The translations under genes and the position numbers were made by a program. Shown here one piece after another: positions 8,918 through 17,930 of a stretch of DNA of 64,000 bases (position 1 is its first letter; the number at the start of each line of letters is the position of its first letter). This DNA comes from Flavobacteriales bacterium (GTDB lineage Bacteria > Bacteroidota > Bacteroidia > Flavobacteriales_E > Vicingaceae), in NCBI GenBank assembly GCA_026196775.1, contig JAPHUD010000002.1:62001-126000 (forward strand). Direction: 5' to 3'. Under the pieces are notes generated by a model that was not told where the DNA came from, did no database searches, and saw only the letters and a program-made list of their open reading frames with translations.

Positions 8918-9167
8918 TTATGATTATTGTACTATCTATTTTTAAAGATACTTGTTGATTTTCAATTTCATTTATAAAAGAATATAGATTTTCTCTTGTT
9001 TCAGAAAGTTCTTTAATTCTTCTTGTTGAATGGTCATCAGGCTTCCCAAAACGTTCTTCACAACTAAAATTATGTTGTTGATGAAAACTAATTTTATAAT
9101 TTATTAATTTCATTAATAAATCCTTTGAGTCTTCTAAATTGAAATGGCTATCAATTAATTTAATCAT
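8907..9167 (-). CDS. Small conserved hypothetical protein
   Basis: An 86-residue soluble, helical protein with the recognisable segment KLIDSHFNLEDSKDLLMKLI, then YKISFHQ and RIKELSETRENLY. Similar short proteins occur across Bacteroidota, but I know no function. I prefer the internal ATG at 9167, giving MIKLIDSHF, over the upstream ATG at 9182, because it reduces the overlap with the preceding gene to 8 nt. It overlaps the DUF6671 gene by 11 nt, so the three small leftward genes appear translationally linked. Confidence 0.6.
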   Translation of the reverse strand: MIKLIDSHFNLEDSKDLLMKLINYKISFHQQHNFSCEERFGKPDDHSTRRIKELSETRENLYSFINEIENQQVSLKIDSTIIINVE

Positions 9168-9348
9168 TTTTGTTTTTTTCATATTCTATAGTTTTTTTTT
9201 TGTTTATATCTATTAATAAGCATAATAATGAAAGCACTATAAATGCTTCACTTGTATGAGAATAAAATTCATGAGAGCTATTATATAAAAATATAAACGA
9301 AATTATTCCGAACAGTATAGCTAAAATCTTTGGTAGTGTTTTTTTCAT
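9160..9348 (-). CDS. Small two-helix membrane protein
   Basis: A 62-residue protein starting MKKTLPKILAILFG, with two predicted membrane helices (about 7-22 and 36-48) and a Lys-rich hydrophilic tail. It is the first gene of the tight group leading to DUF6671, tsaC and the SbtA-like transporter, and its 3' end overlaps the next gene. The 74-nt gap to the upstream icd gene contains no obvious promoter or terminator hairpin, so read-through from icd is possible. No family recognised. Confidence 0.5.
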   Translation of the reverse strand: MKKTLPKILAILFGIISFIFLYNSSHEFYSHTSEAFIVLSLLCLLIDINKKKTIEYEKNKND

Positions 9349-9422
9349 TTTTTTTGATATTTTATTTTTAGTTTAAAGAAATAATTAAATACTCTCATTG
9401 AATTGGTGATTTTTCAAACTGT

Positions 9423-10874
9423 TTATTGTCCTTGCCCTAAAGAATATGCTTTTATACCATCAAATTCATAGAGGTTTTCCGTTTTAATAATGTCAATTTG
9501 CTTTTCAGCAGCATCAAATAACACACTTGCTATCTCTTTAGGTTCAATCATGCTCTCACTTTGATGAATAAATCTACATCTCCAGTGATCGGTGCAAAAA
9601 GTTTCATCAAATCCATTTGGCCAAACTTTTACCCCTCTGTTAGTAATCATATTTAATTTAAGGTTATTACTTGATATTTGCTGTAATTTATTGGCCAATT
9701 CGGCAGCAGCGCTTCCTTGCCAATCTACAAAAACATCTACTCCTACTAATTTTTTTGTTCTTGGCTGCTTCCTAACATATTTTGGAAGTTGTAATGGCTT
9801 ACTATTATTAAATACAACTTGAGGCAAGTATTTTGGGTGGTTCCCTAAGTTTTTTATAACTGCTTCAGTAAATTCTTCAGTGTTAACCTTTTGTTTACTT
9901 ACATTTTCATCATAAATATCTACTGTATGTATTCCATCCTCAATAGTTTTTAATAAAGCATTTTGGATCTTTTCAGCAAAATTATTTAGTCCAATATGAT
10001 TTAGCATCATTACTGAAGCTTGAATAAGACCAGATGGATTGGCAATATTTTGTCCTGCAATGGTAGATGCCGAACCATGAATTGCTTCAAACATGGAACA
10101 AGTTTCTCCTATATTTGAAGACCCTGCCAACCCTACCGAACCAGTGATTTGAGCTGCAATATCCGAAACAACATCTCCGTAAAGGTTAGGCATAACTATT
10201 ACGTCAAAGTCTTCAGGAGAATCAGCTACCTTTGCTGCCCCTATATCAATAATCCAATGTTCGTTTTCAATGGTTGGATACTCTTTGGCTATTTCATTAA
10301 AAATACTATGAAACAATCCATCTGTTTGTTTCATGATGTTATCTTTAGTAAAACAAGTAACTTTTTTTCGATCATAATACTTGGCGTATTCAAAAGCATA
10401 TCTAATTATTTTTTCACAACCAGGTCGGCTAATCAATTTTAAACATTGTACTACTTCATCTGTTTGTTGATGCTCAATCCCTGCATATAAATCTTCTTCA
10501 TTTTCTCTTATAATCACTAAATCCATTTTTGGATGTTTGGTTTTTATATAAGGATGAAAACTAACACATGGTCTAACATTAGCATACAAGCCAAGTGTTT
10601 TTCGCATAGTTACATTCAAACTTTTGTAACCACCTCCTTGAGGAGTGGTTATCGGTGCTTTTAAAAACACCTTGTTTTTAATTATAGATTCCCAAGCATT
10701 TTTTTCTATCCCAGCAGTATTTCCGGATAGATAAATTTTTTCTCCAATTTCAATTTCTTCGGTTTGAACTGGAGCTCCTGATGCTTTTAAAATTTTTAAG
10801 GTAGCATCCATTATTTCTGGACCTATCCCATCTCCTTTAGCAATTGTAATTGTTGTTTTTCCCATTTTGCTCAA
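9423..10874 (-). CDS. icd: NADP-dependent isocitrate dehydrogenase, long form
   Basis: The 483-residue protein oxidatively decarboxylates isocitrate to 2-oxoglutarate in the TCA cycle. It is longer than the E. coli enzyme (about 416) because of a C-terminal extension of about 130 residues (from PKYVRKQPRTKKLVGVDV), the architecture of the Thermus-type long IDH. Catalytic-domain features include GDGIGPEIM near the N-terminus, RENEEDLYAGIEH in the substrate loop, and the MPNLYGDVVSDIAAQI and HGSASTIAGQNIANPS segments for metal and cofactor binding. It diverges from a LysR gene over 76 nt that contain a large dyad, so LysR control is likely. Its product feeds the SucAB complex encoded 1 kb away. 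Confidence 0.94.
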   Translation of the reverse strand: MSKMGKTTITIAKGDGIGPEIMDATLKILKASGAPVQTEEIEIGEKIYLSGNTAGIEKNAWESIIKNKVFLKAPITTPQGGGYKSLNVTMRKTLGLYANVRPCVSFHPYIKTKHPKMDLVIIRENEEDLYAGIEHQQTDEVVQCLKLISRPGCEKIIRYAFEYAKYYDRKKVTCFTKDNIMKQTDGLFHSIFNEIAKEYPTIENEHWIIDIGAAKVADSPEDFDVIVMPNLYGDVVSDIAAQITGSVGLAGSSNIGETCSMFEAIHGSASTIAGQNIANPSGLIQASVMMLNHIGLNNFAEKIQNALLKTIEDGIHTVDIYDENVSKQKVNTEEFTEAVIKNLGNHPKYLPQVVFNNSKPLQLPKYVRKQPRTKKLVGVDVFVDWQGSAAAELANKLQQISSNNLKLNMITNRGVKVWPNGFDETFCTDHWRCRFIHQSESMIEPKEIASVLFDAAEKQIDIIKTENLYEFDGIKAYSLGQGQ

Positions 10875-10902
10875 ATTTTTTCAGCAAAGTTTAGAAACAA
10901 TT

Positions 10903-10955
10903 TTCATAAAATATTATTTAACTTTGTGATGTTATATATAAATAATATTTATGAA
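10903..10955. promoter_or_regulatory. Large dyad across the icd-lysR divergent promoter region
   Basis: The left arm TTCATAAAATATTATTTA (10903-10920) and the right arm TAAATAATATTTATGAA (10939-10955) are reverse complements with a single A missing. They flank an 18-nt spacer that starts with a -7 box TAACTTTG (10919-10926) for the LysR gene. The right arm covers the lysR start codon; the left arm lies where the icd -33 region should be. The arrangement suits a LysR-type regulator that autoregulates and controls the divergent gene (inference). Confidence 0.65.
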
Positions 10956-11865
10956 CTATACCTTAAATCAACTTCAAATATTTCTTAAAGTAACTGATAC
11001 AAAGAGCATTACGAAAGCTTCTGAAGAGCTTCATTTAACACAACCAGCAGTATCAATTCAGTTAAAAAATTTTCAACTTCAGTTTGATATTCCGCTCTTT
11101 GAAGTTATCAATAAAAGAATTTACATTACAGATTTCGGTTACGAAATAGCAAAAACTGCCGAATCAATTTTGAATGAAGTACAAAAAATCAATCAAAAAT
11201 CCAGTACTTACAAAGGTTTATTAGTAGGAAAGCTAAAAATCTCTGTTGTATCAACGGGCAAATATGTCATCCCTTATTTTCTTTCCGAGTTTATCAAAGA
11301 AAACCCCGAAGTAGAATTAGTGTTAGATGTAACTAATAAAACAAAAGTAGTAGAAAGCTTAGAAGAAAATAAAATTGATTTTGCATTAATTTCTACCATC
11401 CCGAACCACTTAAAGTTAAATAAAATCACTTTAATGCAAAACAAACTTTTTTTAGTTGGTAACCAGCCAACTCACACTAAAAAAGGAGTTAAACAGCTAG
11501 AAAACATTTCTCTGATATATAGGGAACAAGGTTCGGCAACTCGACAGTTAATGGAAGCATTTATTGAAAGCAATAATTTAAAAGTGAAAAAGAAATTAGT
11601 TTTAACATCAAATGAAGCTGTAAAACAAGCTGTTATTGCAGATTTAGGTTATTCAATAATGCCTTTAATAGGAATAAAAAATGAACTTCAAAACAAACAA
11701 CTTCAAATTATTCCATTAAAAGGGTTACCTTTAGTAACTTCTTGGAAATTAGTTTGGTTAGAAAACAAGAAGCTTTCCCCAATTGCTATGGCATATAAAA
11801 ACTATATTGAAACCCAAACCCAAAATATAATTTCTAATAAGTTTTTATGGTTCGAAAATTTTTAG
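10951..11865 (+). CDS. LysR-family transcriptional regulator
   Basis: The 304-residue protein has an N-terminal winged helix-turn-helix (residues 1-60, with TQPAVSIQLKNFQ as recognition helix) and a C-terminal periplasmic-binding-protein-like effector domain from about residue 90. Overall it resembles the CbbR/CysB type of LysR protein. LysR proteins usually bind a dyad in the promoter of a divergent target gene and repress themselves, and here such a dyad lies between it and icd. Together with sucA-sucB just downstream, this makes control of oxidative TCA genes in response to a metabolite plausible (inference). The effector cannot be read from the sequence. Confidence 0.9.
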   Translation: MNYTLNQLQIFLKVTDTKSITKASEELHLTQPAVSIQLKNFQLQFDIPLFEVINKRIYITDFGYEIAKTAESILNEVQKINQKSSTYKGLLVGKLKISVVSTGKYVIPYFLSEFIKENPEVELVLDVTNKTKVVESLEENKIDFALISTIPNHLKLNKITLMQNKLFLVGNQPTHTKKGVKQLENISLIYREQGSATRQLMEAFIESNNLKVKKKLVLTSNEAVKQAVIADLGYSIMPLIGIKNELQNKQLQIIPLKGLPLVTSWKLVWLENKKLSPIAMAYKNYIETQTQNIISNKFLWFENF

Positions 11866-11905
11866 ATTATCCCTTTTCAAAGTTAGGCTTAAAAGATATT
11901 TTATT

Positions 11906-11913
11906 TACTTTTG
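11906..11913 (+). promoter_or_regulatory. Putative -7 promoter element for sucA
   Basis: TACTTTTG matches the TAnnTTTG consensus and lies 25 nt before the sucA ATG, within the short spacer after lysR. No clear -33 box is present. It suggests sucAB has its own promoter instead of relying on lysR read-through. Confidence 0.45.
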
Positions 11914-11938
11914 TCTATTCAAAAATCAACACAAAGGC

Positions 11939-14650
11939 ATGGACAAACATTCCTATTTAAGCAATGCAGATGGAGCTGCAATTGAAGATTATTATCAGCG
12001 ATACATCAATGATCCTGAAAGCGTTTCGGAAGGATGGAGGAAATTTTTTGAAGGATTTGAATTTGCTCGTAAAAATTACGATACAGATGTTCCTGAAAAC
12101 TTCAACAAAGAATTTAAAGTATTAGATTTGATTAATGGTTATAGAACCAGAGGTCATTTGTTTACTAAAACCAACCCTGTAAGAGCTAGAAGAACCTATA
12201 GGCCTACTTTAGATATTGAAAATTACGGTTTAGAGCAATCCGACTTAGAAACTGTTTTTCAAGCAGGAAACGAAGTTGGTGTTGGTCCAGCCAAACTAAA
12301 AGATATTATAACTCATCTTCAACAAACCTATTGCGACTCAATAGGGGTTGAATACATGTATATTAGAAAGCCAGAAGAAGTAGCTTGGGTTAGAAGAAAT
12401 TTAGAACTAAAAAACAGACCTAAATATTCTGAAAAAGAAAAAAAGCATATCCTACATAAACTCAATCAAGCAGTAGTTTTCGAGAAATTCTTACATACCA
12501 AATTTGTTGGACAGAAACGTTTCTCACTAGAAGGGAATGAAGCATTAATTCCTGCTTTAGATGCCGTAGTTGAAAAAGGTGCTGATATTGGTATCAAAGA
12601 GTTTATTATTGGAATGGCTCACCGAGGAAGGTTAAATGTATTGGCAAACATTTTTAACAAAACCTATGAAAAAATTTTTAGTGAATTTGAAGGAAAAGAA
12701 TATGAAGATAACTTATTTGATGGAGATGTAAAGTACCACTTAGGTTATTCTTGTGATGTAAAAACCGATAACGGTCATGATGTTCACATGACACTAGCTC
12801 CTAACCCTTCTCACTTAGAAACCGTTGGACCAGTCGTAGAAGGTATTACCCGTTCTAAATTAGATACTTACTTAAAAGACGAAAAGAAAATTGTTCCTAT
12901 CATTATTCATGGTGATGCTGCTATTGCTGGACAAGGAGTTGTATACGAAGTAGTACAAATGGCTCAATTAGACGGCTACAGAGTTGGTGGAACTTTACAC
13001 ATTGTTGTAAATAATCAGATTGGTTTTACTACCAACTACATTGACGGTCGTTCTAGCACCTATTGCACTGATGTTGCTAAAGTAACTTTATCTCCCGTTT
13101 TACATGTTAACGGAGACGATGTAGAAGCAGTAATTCAGGCAATACAGTTTGCTATAGAATACCGTCAAACTTTCCACAAAGATGTTTTTATTGATATTTT
13201 AGGATATAGAAAATATGGTCATAATGAAGGTGATGAACCTAAATTTACCCAGCCTTTATTATATAAAGCCATTGGGAAACACAAAAACCCAAGAGATCTT
13301 TATTTAGAAAAATTAATTAATGAAGGTGTTATCAGTAAAAACAAAGCTGCTGATCAAGAAAAAGAGTTTAATAACCTATTACAAGAACGATTAGATGATG
13401 CTAAACAAATAGAAAGAGCTACCGTTTCTCATTTCTTAAACAGAACTTGGCAAGGCATTGAAGTAAGTGATGAAGATTCTTTTTTAACTTCTCCTGATAC
13501 TTCCTACGACAAAAAGAAATTAATAACATTAGCCGATAAAATAAATACATTACCTAAGGATAAAAAATTCATTAACAAACTTGCCCGACTTTTTGAAGCA
13601 AGAAAACAAATGATAAAAGATAATAATTTAGATTGGGCTATGGGTGAACTATTGGCTTATGCTACTTTATTGGTAGATAAACACCCTATTCGTTTTTCTG
13701 GTCAAGATGTAGAAAGAGGAACTTTCTCTCACCGCCATGCTGTGGTAAAAGTTGAAGATTCGGAAGAAGAATATACGCCTCTTAATAATATTTCAAAAGA
13801 CCAAGCTCCTTTGTATATTTACAACTCATTACTTTCAGAATACGGAGTGTTAGGGTTTGAATACGGATACGCCATGGCTAGTCCGAATGCATTAACCATT
13901 TGGGAAGCACAATTTGGAGACTTTAACAATGGTGCTCAAATTATTATCGACCAATTTTTAAGTGCCGCTGAAGAAAAATGGAAAACACAAAACGGCTTGG
14001 TCATGTTGTTACCTCATGGTTATGAAGGACAAGGAGCAGAACATTCTAGCGGAAGAATGGAAAGATTTTTACAGCTTTGTGCTGAAGAAAACATGCAAGT
14101 TGCCAACTGTTCAACTCCAGCAAATTTCTTCCATATTTTAAGAAGACAATTAAAATGGACTTTTAGAAAACCTTTAATAGTATTTACTCCAAAAAGTTTA
14201 TTACGACATCCTAAATGCGTTTCTACCATAGATGATTTAGCGAAAGGTAAATTCCAAGAAGTAATTGATGATACCGCAGCTAAAGTTAAAGATATAGACA
14301 CCTTGGTATTCTGTACAGGGAAATTCTATTATGATTTATTAGCTAAAAAAGAAGAAATTAATACTGAGAACATAGCACTGGTAAGGATAGAACAGCTTTA
14401 CCCGTTACCTTTTCATCAAATTGAGGAAATTGTAAAAAAATACAATAAAGCAAAAAATATAATTTGGGCTCAGGAAGAACCTGAAAATATGGGAGCATGG
14501 AGTCACATGATGAGACATCTATCTCACTTAAATTTAAAGGTAATTTCGTTAACAGAAAGTGGTGCTCCAGCAACAGGTTCATCAAAAGCACACGTAATAA
14601 GACATACTGCAATTATTGATAAATTATTTGAAAACACATTAGTAAGTTAA
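11939..14650 (+). CDS. sucA: 2-oxoglutarate dehydrogenase E1 component
   Basis: The 903-residue thiamine-diphosphate enzyme decarboxylates 2-oxoglutarate and transfers the succinyl group to lipoyl-E2. The N-terminal E1 tail starts with SYLSNADGAAIEDYYQRY, the E2-binding element. The dehydrogenase core carries GMAHRGRLNVL and PNPSHLE active-site stretches, and IIHGDAAIAGQGVVYE plus the NNQIGFTT segment of the ThDP/Mg site. The transketolase-like C-terminal half contains HGYEGQGAEHSSGR and PKSLLRHP. Length is normal. The E2 gene follows after 42 nt; E3 (lpd) is not in the window. The gene follows icd/lysR, completing two consecutive TCA steps. Confidence 0.97.
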   Translation: MDKHSYLSNADGAAIEDYYQRYINDPESVSEGWRKFFEGFEFARKNYDTDVPENFNKEFKVLDLINGYRTRGHLFTKTNPVRARRTYRPTLDIENYGLEQSDLETVFQAGNEVGVGPAKLKDIITHLQQTYCDSIGVEYMYIRKPEEVAWVRRNLELKNRPKYSEKEKKHILHKLNQAVVFEKFLHTKFVGQKRFSLEGNEALIPALDAVVEKGADIGIKEFIIGMAHRGRLNVLANIFNKTYEKIFSEFEGKEYEDNLFDGDVKYHLGYSCDVKTDNGHDVHMTLAPNPSHLETVGPVVEGITRSKLDTYLKDEKKIVPIIIHGDAAIAGQGVVYEVVQMAQLDGYRVGGTLHIVVNNQIGFTTNYIDGRSSTYCTDVAKVTLSPVLHVNGDDVEAVIQAIQFAIEYRQTFHKDVFIDILGYRKYGHNEGDEPKFTQPLLYKAIGKHKNPRDLYLEKLINEGVISKNKAADQEKEFNNLLQERLDDAKQIERATVSHFLNRTWQGIEVSDEDSFLTSPDTSYDKKKLITLADKINTLPKDKKFINKLARLFEARKQMIKDNNLDWAMGELLAYATLLVDKHPIRFSGQDVERGTFSHRHAVVKVEDSEEEYTPLNNISKDQAPLYIYNSLLSEYGVLGFEYGYAMASPNALTIWEAQFGDFNNGAQIIIDQFLSAAEEKWKTQNGLVMLLPHGYEGQGAEHSSGRMERFLQLCAEENMQVANCSTPANFFHILRRQLKWTFRKPLIVFTPKSLLRHPKCVSTIDDLAKGKFQEVIDDTAAKVKDIDTLVFCTGKFYYDLLAKKEEINTENIALVRIEQLYPLPFHQIEEIVKKYNKAKNIIWAQEEPENMGAWSHMMRHLSHLNLKVISLTESGAPATGSSKAHVIRHTAIIDKLFENTLVS

Positions 14651-14692
14651 AAGGCGGAAGTTTTAAAACATCAAACATTAAATCTATAAAAT

Positions 14693-15940
14693 ATGGCTTT
14701 AGAAATGAAAGTTCCCTCACCGGGAGAGTCTATAACAGAAGTGGAAATAGCACAATGGTTAGTTGAAGATGGCGATTATGTTGAAAAAGACCAAGCAATT
14801 GCCGAAGTCGATTCGGACAAAGCAACGTTAGAATTACCTGCCGAAGAAGCCGGAATTATCACACTAAAAGCTGAGGAAGGCGATTTAGTGAAAGTTGGAG
14901 CTGTTGTTTGCTTAATTGATACTGATGCTAAAAAACCAGAAGGATTTGAATCCAAATCTGCTTCAGAAGAAAAAGTTGAGGAAAAAACAGAAGCTGCTCC
15001 TAAAAAAGAAGAAGTTGTACCTAACCCTGCTCCTGCAACAAAAACAGATATAAAAGCAACTCCTTTAGCCAAAGAAATGATTAGTGCTAACAACATCAAC
15101 ACCTCTAAACTTAAAGGCAGTGGAAGTAATGGAAAAATTACCAAAAATGATATTCAAGCTTATTTAACTGGTGGTATTGACTCATCAGCTATTGCGGGAT
15201 GGGGTGGAACTCGTGAGCAAGACAAACAGAAAATGTCTATGCTTAGAAGAAAAGTTGCTCAACGTTTGGTTAGTGTTAAAAACGAAACGGCTATGCTAAC
15301 TACTTTTAATGAAGTAGATATGAAGCCTATCATGGATTTAAGAAATCAGTTTAAAGATAAATTTAAAGAAACGCATGGCGTAAGCTTAGGATTTATGTCT
15401 TTCTTCACAAAAGCAGTTACAGAAGCTTTACGTCAGTTTCCTGCTGTAAATGGAATGATTGATGGTGATTTTATGATTACTCATGATTATGCAGATATAG
15501 GTATTGCTGTTAGTTCTCCAAAAGGTTTAATGGTGCCTGTAGTTAGAAATGCTGAAAAAATGAGTTTAGCTGAAATTGAAGCTGAAATAAAAAGATTAGC
15601 AATAAAAGCTCGTGATGGAAAAATTGATATTGCTGACATGGAAGGTGGTACTTTTACCATAACCAACGGTGGTGTTTTTGGTTCAATGATGAGCACTCCA
15701 ATTATTAATCCTCCACAAAGTGCTATTTTAGGAATGCATAATATTATTGACAGACCAATAGCTGTAGATGGGAAAGTAGAAATAAGACCTATGATGTATG
15801 TTGCGTTGAGCTACGACCATAGAATTATTGATGGTAAAGAATCGGTTGGTTTCTTAAAAGCAATAAAAGAAATGCTTGAAAACCCAAGCAGCATCATCTT
15901 TGGAGGTAAAAACCCAGATGAAGTTTTACTTAATTTATAA
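14693..15940 (+). CDS. sucB: Dihydrolipoyllysine succinyltransferase (2-oxoglutarate dehydrogenase E2)
   Basis: The 415-residue protein has one N-terminal lipoyl domain (lipoylated Lys in [14 protein letters not shown], about residue 43), an Ala/Pro/Glu/Lys-rich flexible linker (about 85-120), and a peripheral E1/E3-binding domain ([13 protein letters not shown] through GKITKNDI). The C-terminal catalytic domain ends with [16 protein letters not shown], containing the catalytic His and Asp. It transfers succinyl from E1 to CoA in the 24-mer core of the complex. Its TAA stop shares one base with the ATG of the following MscS gene (TAATG), so the two are translationally coupled. Confidence 0.96.
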   Translation: MALEMKVPSPGESITEVEIAQWLVEDGDYVEKDQAIAEVDSDKATLELPAEEAGIITLKAEEGDLVKVGAVVCLIDTDAKKPEGFESKSASEEKVEEKTEAAPKKEEVVPNPAPATKTDIKATPLAKEMISANNINTSKLKGSGSNGKITKNDIQAYLTGGIDSSAIAGWGGTREQDKQKMSMLRRKVAQRLVSVKNETAMLTTFNEVDMKPIMDLRNQFKDKFKETHGVSLGFMSFFTKAVTEALRQFPAVNGMIDGDFMITHDYADIGIAVSSPKGLMVPVVRNAEKMSLAEIEAEIKRLAIKARDGKIDIADMEGGTFTITNGGVFGSMMSTPIINPPQSAILGMHNIIDRPIAVDGKVEIRPMMYVALSYDHRIIDGKESVGFLKAIKEMLENPSSIIFGGKNPDEVLLNL

Positions 15941-16824
15941 TGACTGACTTCTTATCAAATAGCTGGAAGGAAATTTTAACTTCCAATACAATAAAACACT
16001 TACTTTTTATTGTGATAACACTTGCCATTGCATCTGTTTTGCTAATTGTTTTAAGAAAAATAGCCACTAAAATCATAAATAGTAATGCCGATAAACTTAA
16101 AGTTGATCCTACTAACTTTTCTTTCCTAAAAAACTCTCTGAGTTTTATTATTTATTTTATTGCCTTAATTGTAATTTTCAGACACATTCCTTCATTGCGT
16201 TCTTTTGGTTCAGCATTATTTGCCGGAGCAGGAATTCTAGCCGCCATTATTGGTTTTGCTTCTCAAAAAGCTTTTTCTAACATCATTACGGGAATTTTTA
16301 TTCTGATATTTAAACCTTACAGAGTAGGCGATGTAATAGAGATTAGCAATGGTAGAATAGGAACGGTAGAGGAAATCACCTTGCGTCATACCGTTATTAA
16401 AGATTTTAAAAACGAACGAATTATTGTGCCTAATACTGTTATTAGTGATGATATTATTATTAACAGTTCTATAACTGATGCCAAAATTCAATGTAGAGTG
16501 GAGATAGGTATCAGCTATGATTCCGACATAGACCTGGCAATGCAAATTATGCGAAGTGAGTGTGAAAAACATCCTTTATTGATTGATAATAGAACAGATG
16601 AAGACCTTGCTAATGAAGTTCCACTTGTTAGAGTAGCTGTAATCGCATTGGCAGATTTTTCGGTAAATTTAAGAGCAAATGCTTGGACAGAAAGTTTTAC
16701 TGATGCTTTTCAAATGCGTACAGACTTACTAAAAAGCATTAAAGAACGCTTCGACCGTGAAGGTATTGAAATCCCTTTCCCTTACAGGACTATAGTTTAT
16801 AAAAAAGACATAGAGAAGAAGTAA
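15940..16824 (+). CDS. Small-conductance mechanosensitive channel (MscS family)
   Basis: The 294-residue protein has a three-helix core with N-terminal membrane segments (about 20-40 and 67-85), then the pore helix AGAGILAAIIGFASQKAFSN. This Gly/Ala-rich TM3 leads into the beta domain start KPYRVGDVIEI and the mixed alpha/beta cytoplasmic cage. MscS channels open on membrane tension to release solutes during hypo-osmotic shock. The start codon overlaps the sucB stop by one base, an unexpected coupling to a TCA gene. A paralogue of similar length lies at 17.9-18.8 kb. Confidence 0.92.
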   Translation: MTDFLSNSWKEILTSNTIKHLLFIVITLAIASVLLIVLRKIATKIINSNADKLKVDPTNFSFLKNSLSFIIYFIALIVIFRHIPSLRSFGSALFAGAGILAAIIGFASQKAFSNIITGIFILIFKPYRVGDVIEISNGRIGTVEEITLRHTVIKDFKNERIIVPNTVISDDIIINSSITDAKIQCRVEIGISYDSDIDLAMQIMRSECEKHPLLIDNRTDEDLANEVPLVRVAVIALADFSVNLRANAWTESFTDAFQMRTDLLKSIKERFDREGIEIPFPYRTIVYKKDIEKK

Positions 16825-16887
16825 GGAAAGTTTAAAAGATCTAGCATTTATAACGTTTAATTAAATCTCCTTCAAAATTTACTTTTC

Positions 16888-17739
16888 CTAACTATATAAA
16901 GTAACATTATCTATCAATCTTACATTGCCTACAAAAACAGCAACAAAAGCAACACTATAAGTTGTTTCTTCCCAATTTGTTATAGGGGTTAATGTATTTC
17001 CATCAGCAATTTCAAGGTATTCTAATTGTAATGCAGGTATATTCTTAATGACACTAATAAAGTTATTTTTAACCTCTTCAACACTAAGTGTTTTAGCTTG
17101 TTGCTTGGCATCTTGCAAGAACTTATAAATATTGGATGCTTGTTTTTTTTGTTCAGGTGTTAATCGTTCGTTACGAGAGCTCATTGCTAATCCGTTAGCT
17201 TCTCTAACAATGGGACAACCAATAATTTGAACCGGTAACTTCAGTTGTTTTACTAAATTCCGAACAACAGCCAATTGCTGAAAATCTTTTTCTCCAAAAT
17301 AAGCTTTGGTAGGTTGTATAACATCAAAAAAACGCTCTAAAACCATTCCTACACCATCAAAATGCCCTGGACGATGTTGTGCTTCCATCACCAAAGATAA
17401 ATTTCCAAAATCGTAGCTTTTTTCTATTTTGTTGGGGTAAATATCTTTAACATCAGGTAAAAAAATAATTAACTTAGCGTCATCAAAAAAAGCATTTTTT
17501 ATAAGTGCTATATCCTTATCTGTATGTCTAGGATATTTTTCTAAATCTTCTTTACTATTAAACTGAGTAGGGTTAACAAAGATACTGCAAACCATTAGGT
17601 CATTTTCTTCAATAGCTTTTTCCATTAAAGATAAATGTCCTTGATGTAATGCCCCCATTGTAGGAACAAACCCAATGGTTATATTTGTACAAGAAAAAAG
17701 AAATTGTTGAAGCTCAACAACTGTTTTGAAGATAAGCAT
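16888..17739 (-). CDS. panC: Pantoate--beta-alanine ligase (pantothenate synthetase)
   Basis: The 283-residue enzyme condenses pantoate with beta-alanine using ATP, the last step of pantothenate (and so CoA) biosynthesis. Nucleotidyltransferase signatures are FVPTMGALHQGHLSL (HxGH-type ATP site, about 24-38), SIFVNPTQFN, the pantoate-binding FGEKDFQQL, and MSSRNERL as the KMSKS-like loop. Length is normal. It appears monocistronic, convergent with the MscS gene. panD, often adjacent in Bacteroidota, is not next to it here. Confidence 0.96.
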   Translation of the reverse strand: MLIFKTVVELQQFLFSCTNITIGFVPTMGALHQGHLSLMEKAIEENDLMVCSIFVNPTQFNSKEDLEKYPRHTDKDIALIKNAFFDDAKLIIFLPDVKDIYPNKIEKSYDFGNLSLVMEAQHRPGHFDGVGMVLERFFDVIQPTKAYFGEKDFQQLAVVRNLVKQLKLPVQIIGCPIVREANGLAMSSRNERLTPEQKKQASNIYKFLQDAKQQAKTLSVEEVKNNFISVIKNIPALQLEYLEIADGNTLTPITNWEETTYSVAFVAVFVGNVRLIDNVTLYS

Positions 17740-17890
17740 AAAAAGCTATTTAATAAAAAGTGTGCAAAATAACGTAATTTTTATCACTCTGTTAAGCTTT
17801 AAGTTCTGAGTTTGGTTCTTCCGACTTCAGTCTTACGTCTTCTAACTATCAATTTCTAATCTTTAATATTTCGTAATTCAAACATTTCTA

Positions 17891-17930
17891 ACTCCTAAAT
17901 ATTAGGTACTTATAAGTACTCCTAAGTATT
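17891..17930. repeat. Direct repeat around a palindrome at the 3' end of the second MscS gene
   Basis: ACTCCTAAATATT (17891-17903) and ACTCCTAAGTATT (17918-17930) are 12/13 direct repeats. Between and overlapping them lies the perfect 14-bp palindrome GTACTTATAAGTAC (17906-17919). The second copy contains the MscS stop codon. This may be a local duplication or a protein-binding site; it has no T tract, so it is not a typical terminator. Confidence 0.5.

Noticed and set aside
14358-14612. Open frames antisense to sucA, sucB, acs and bamA
   Set aside because: They are uninterrupted only because of codon bias in the genes on the opposite strand and show no recognisable protein features.
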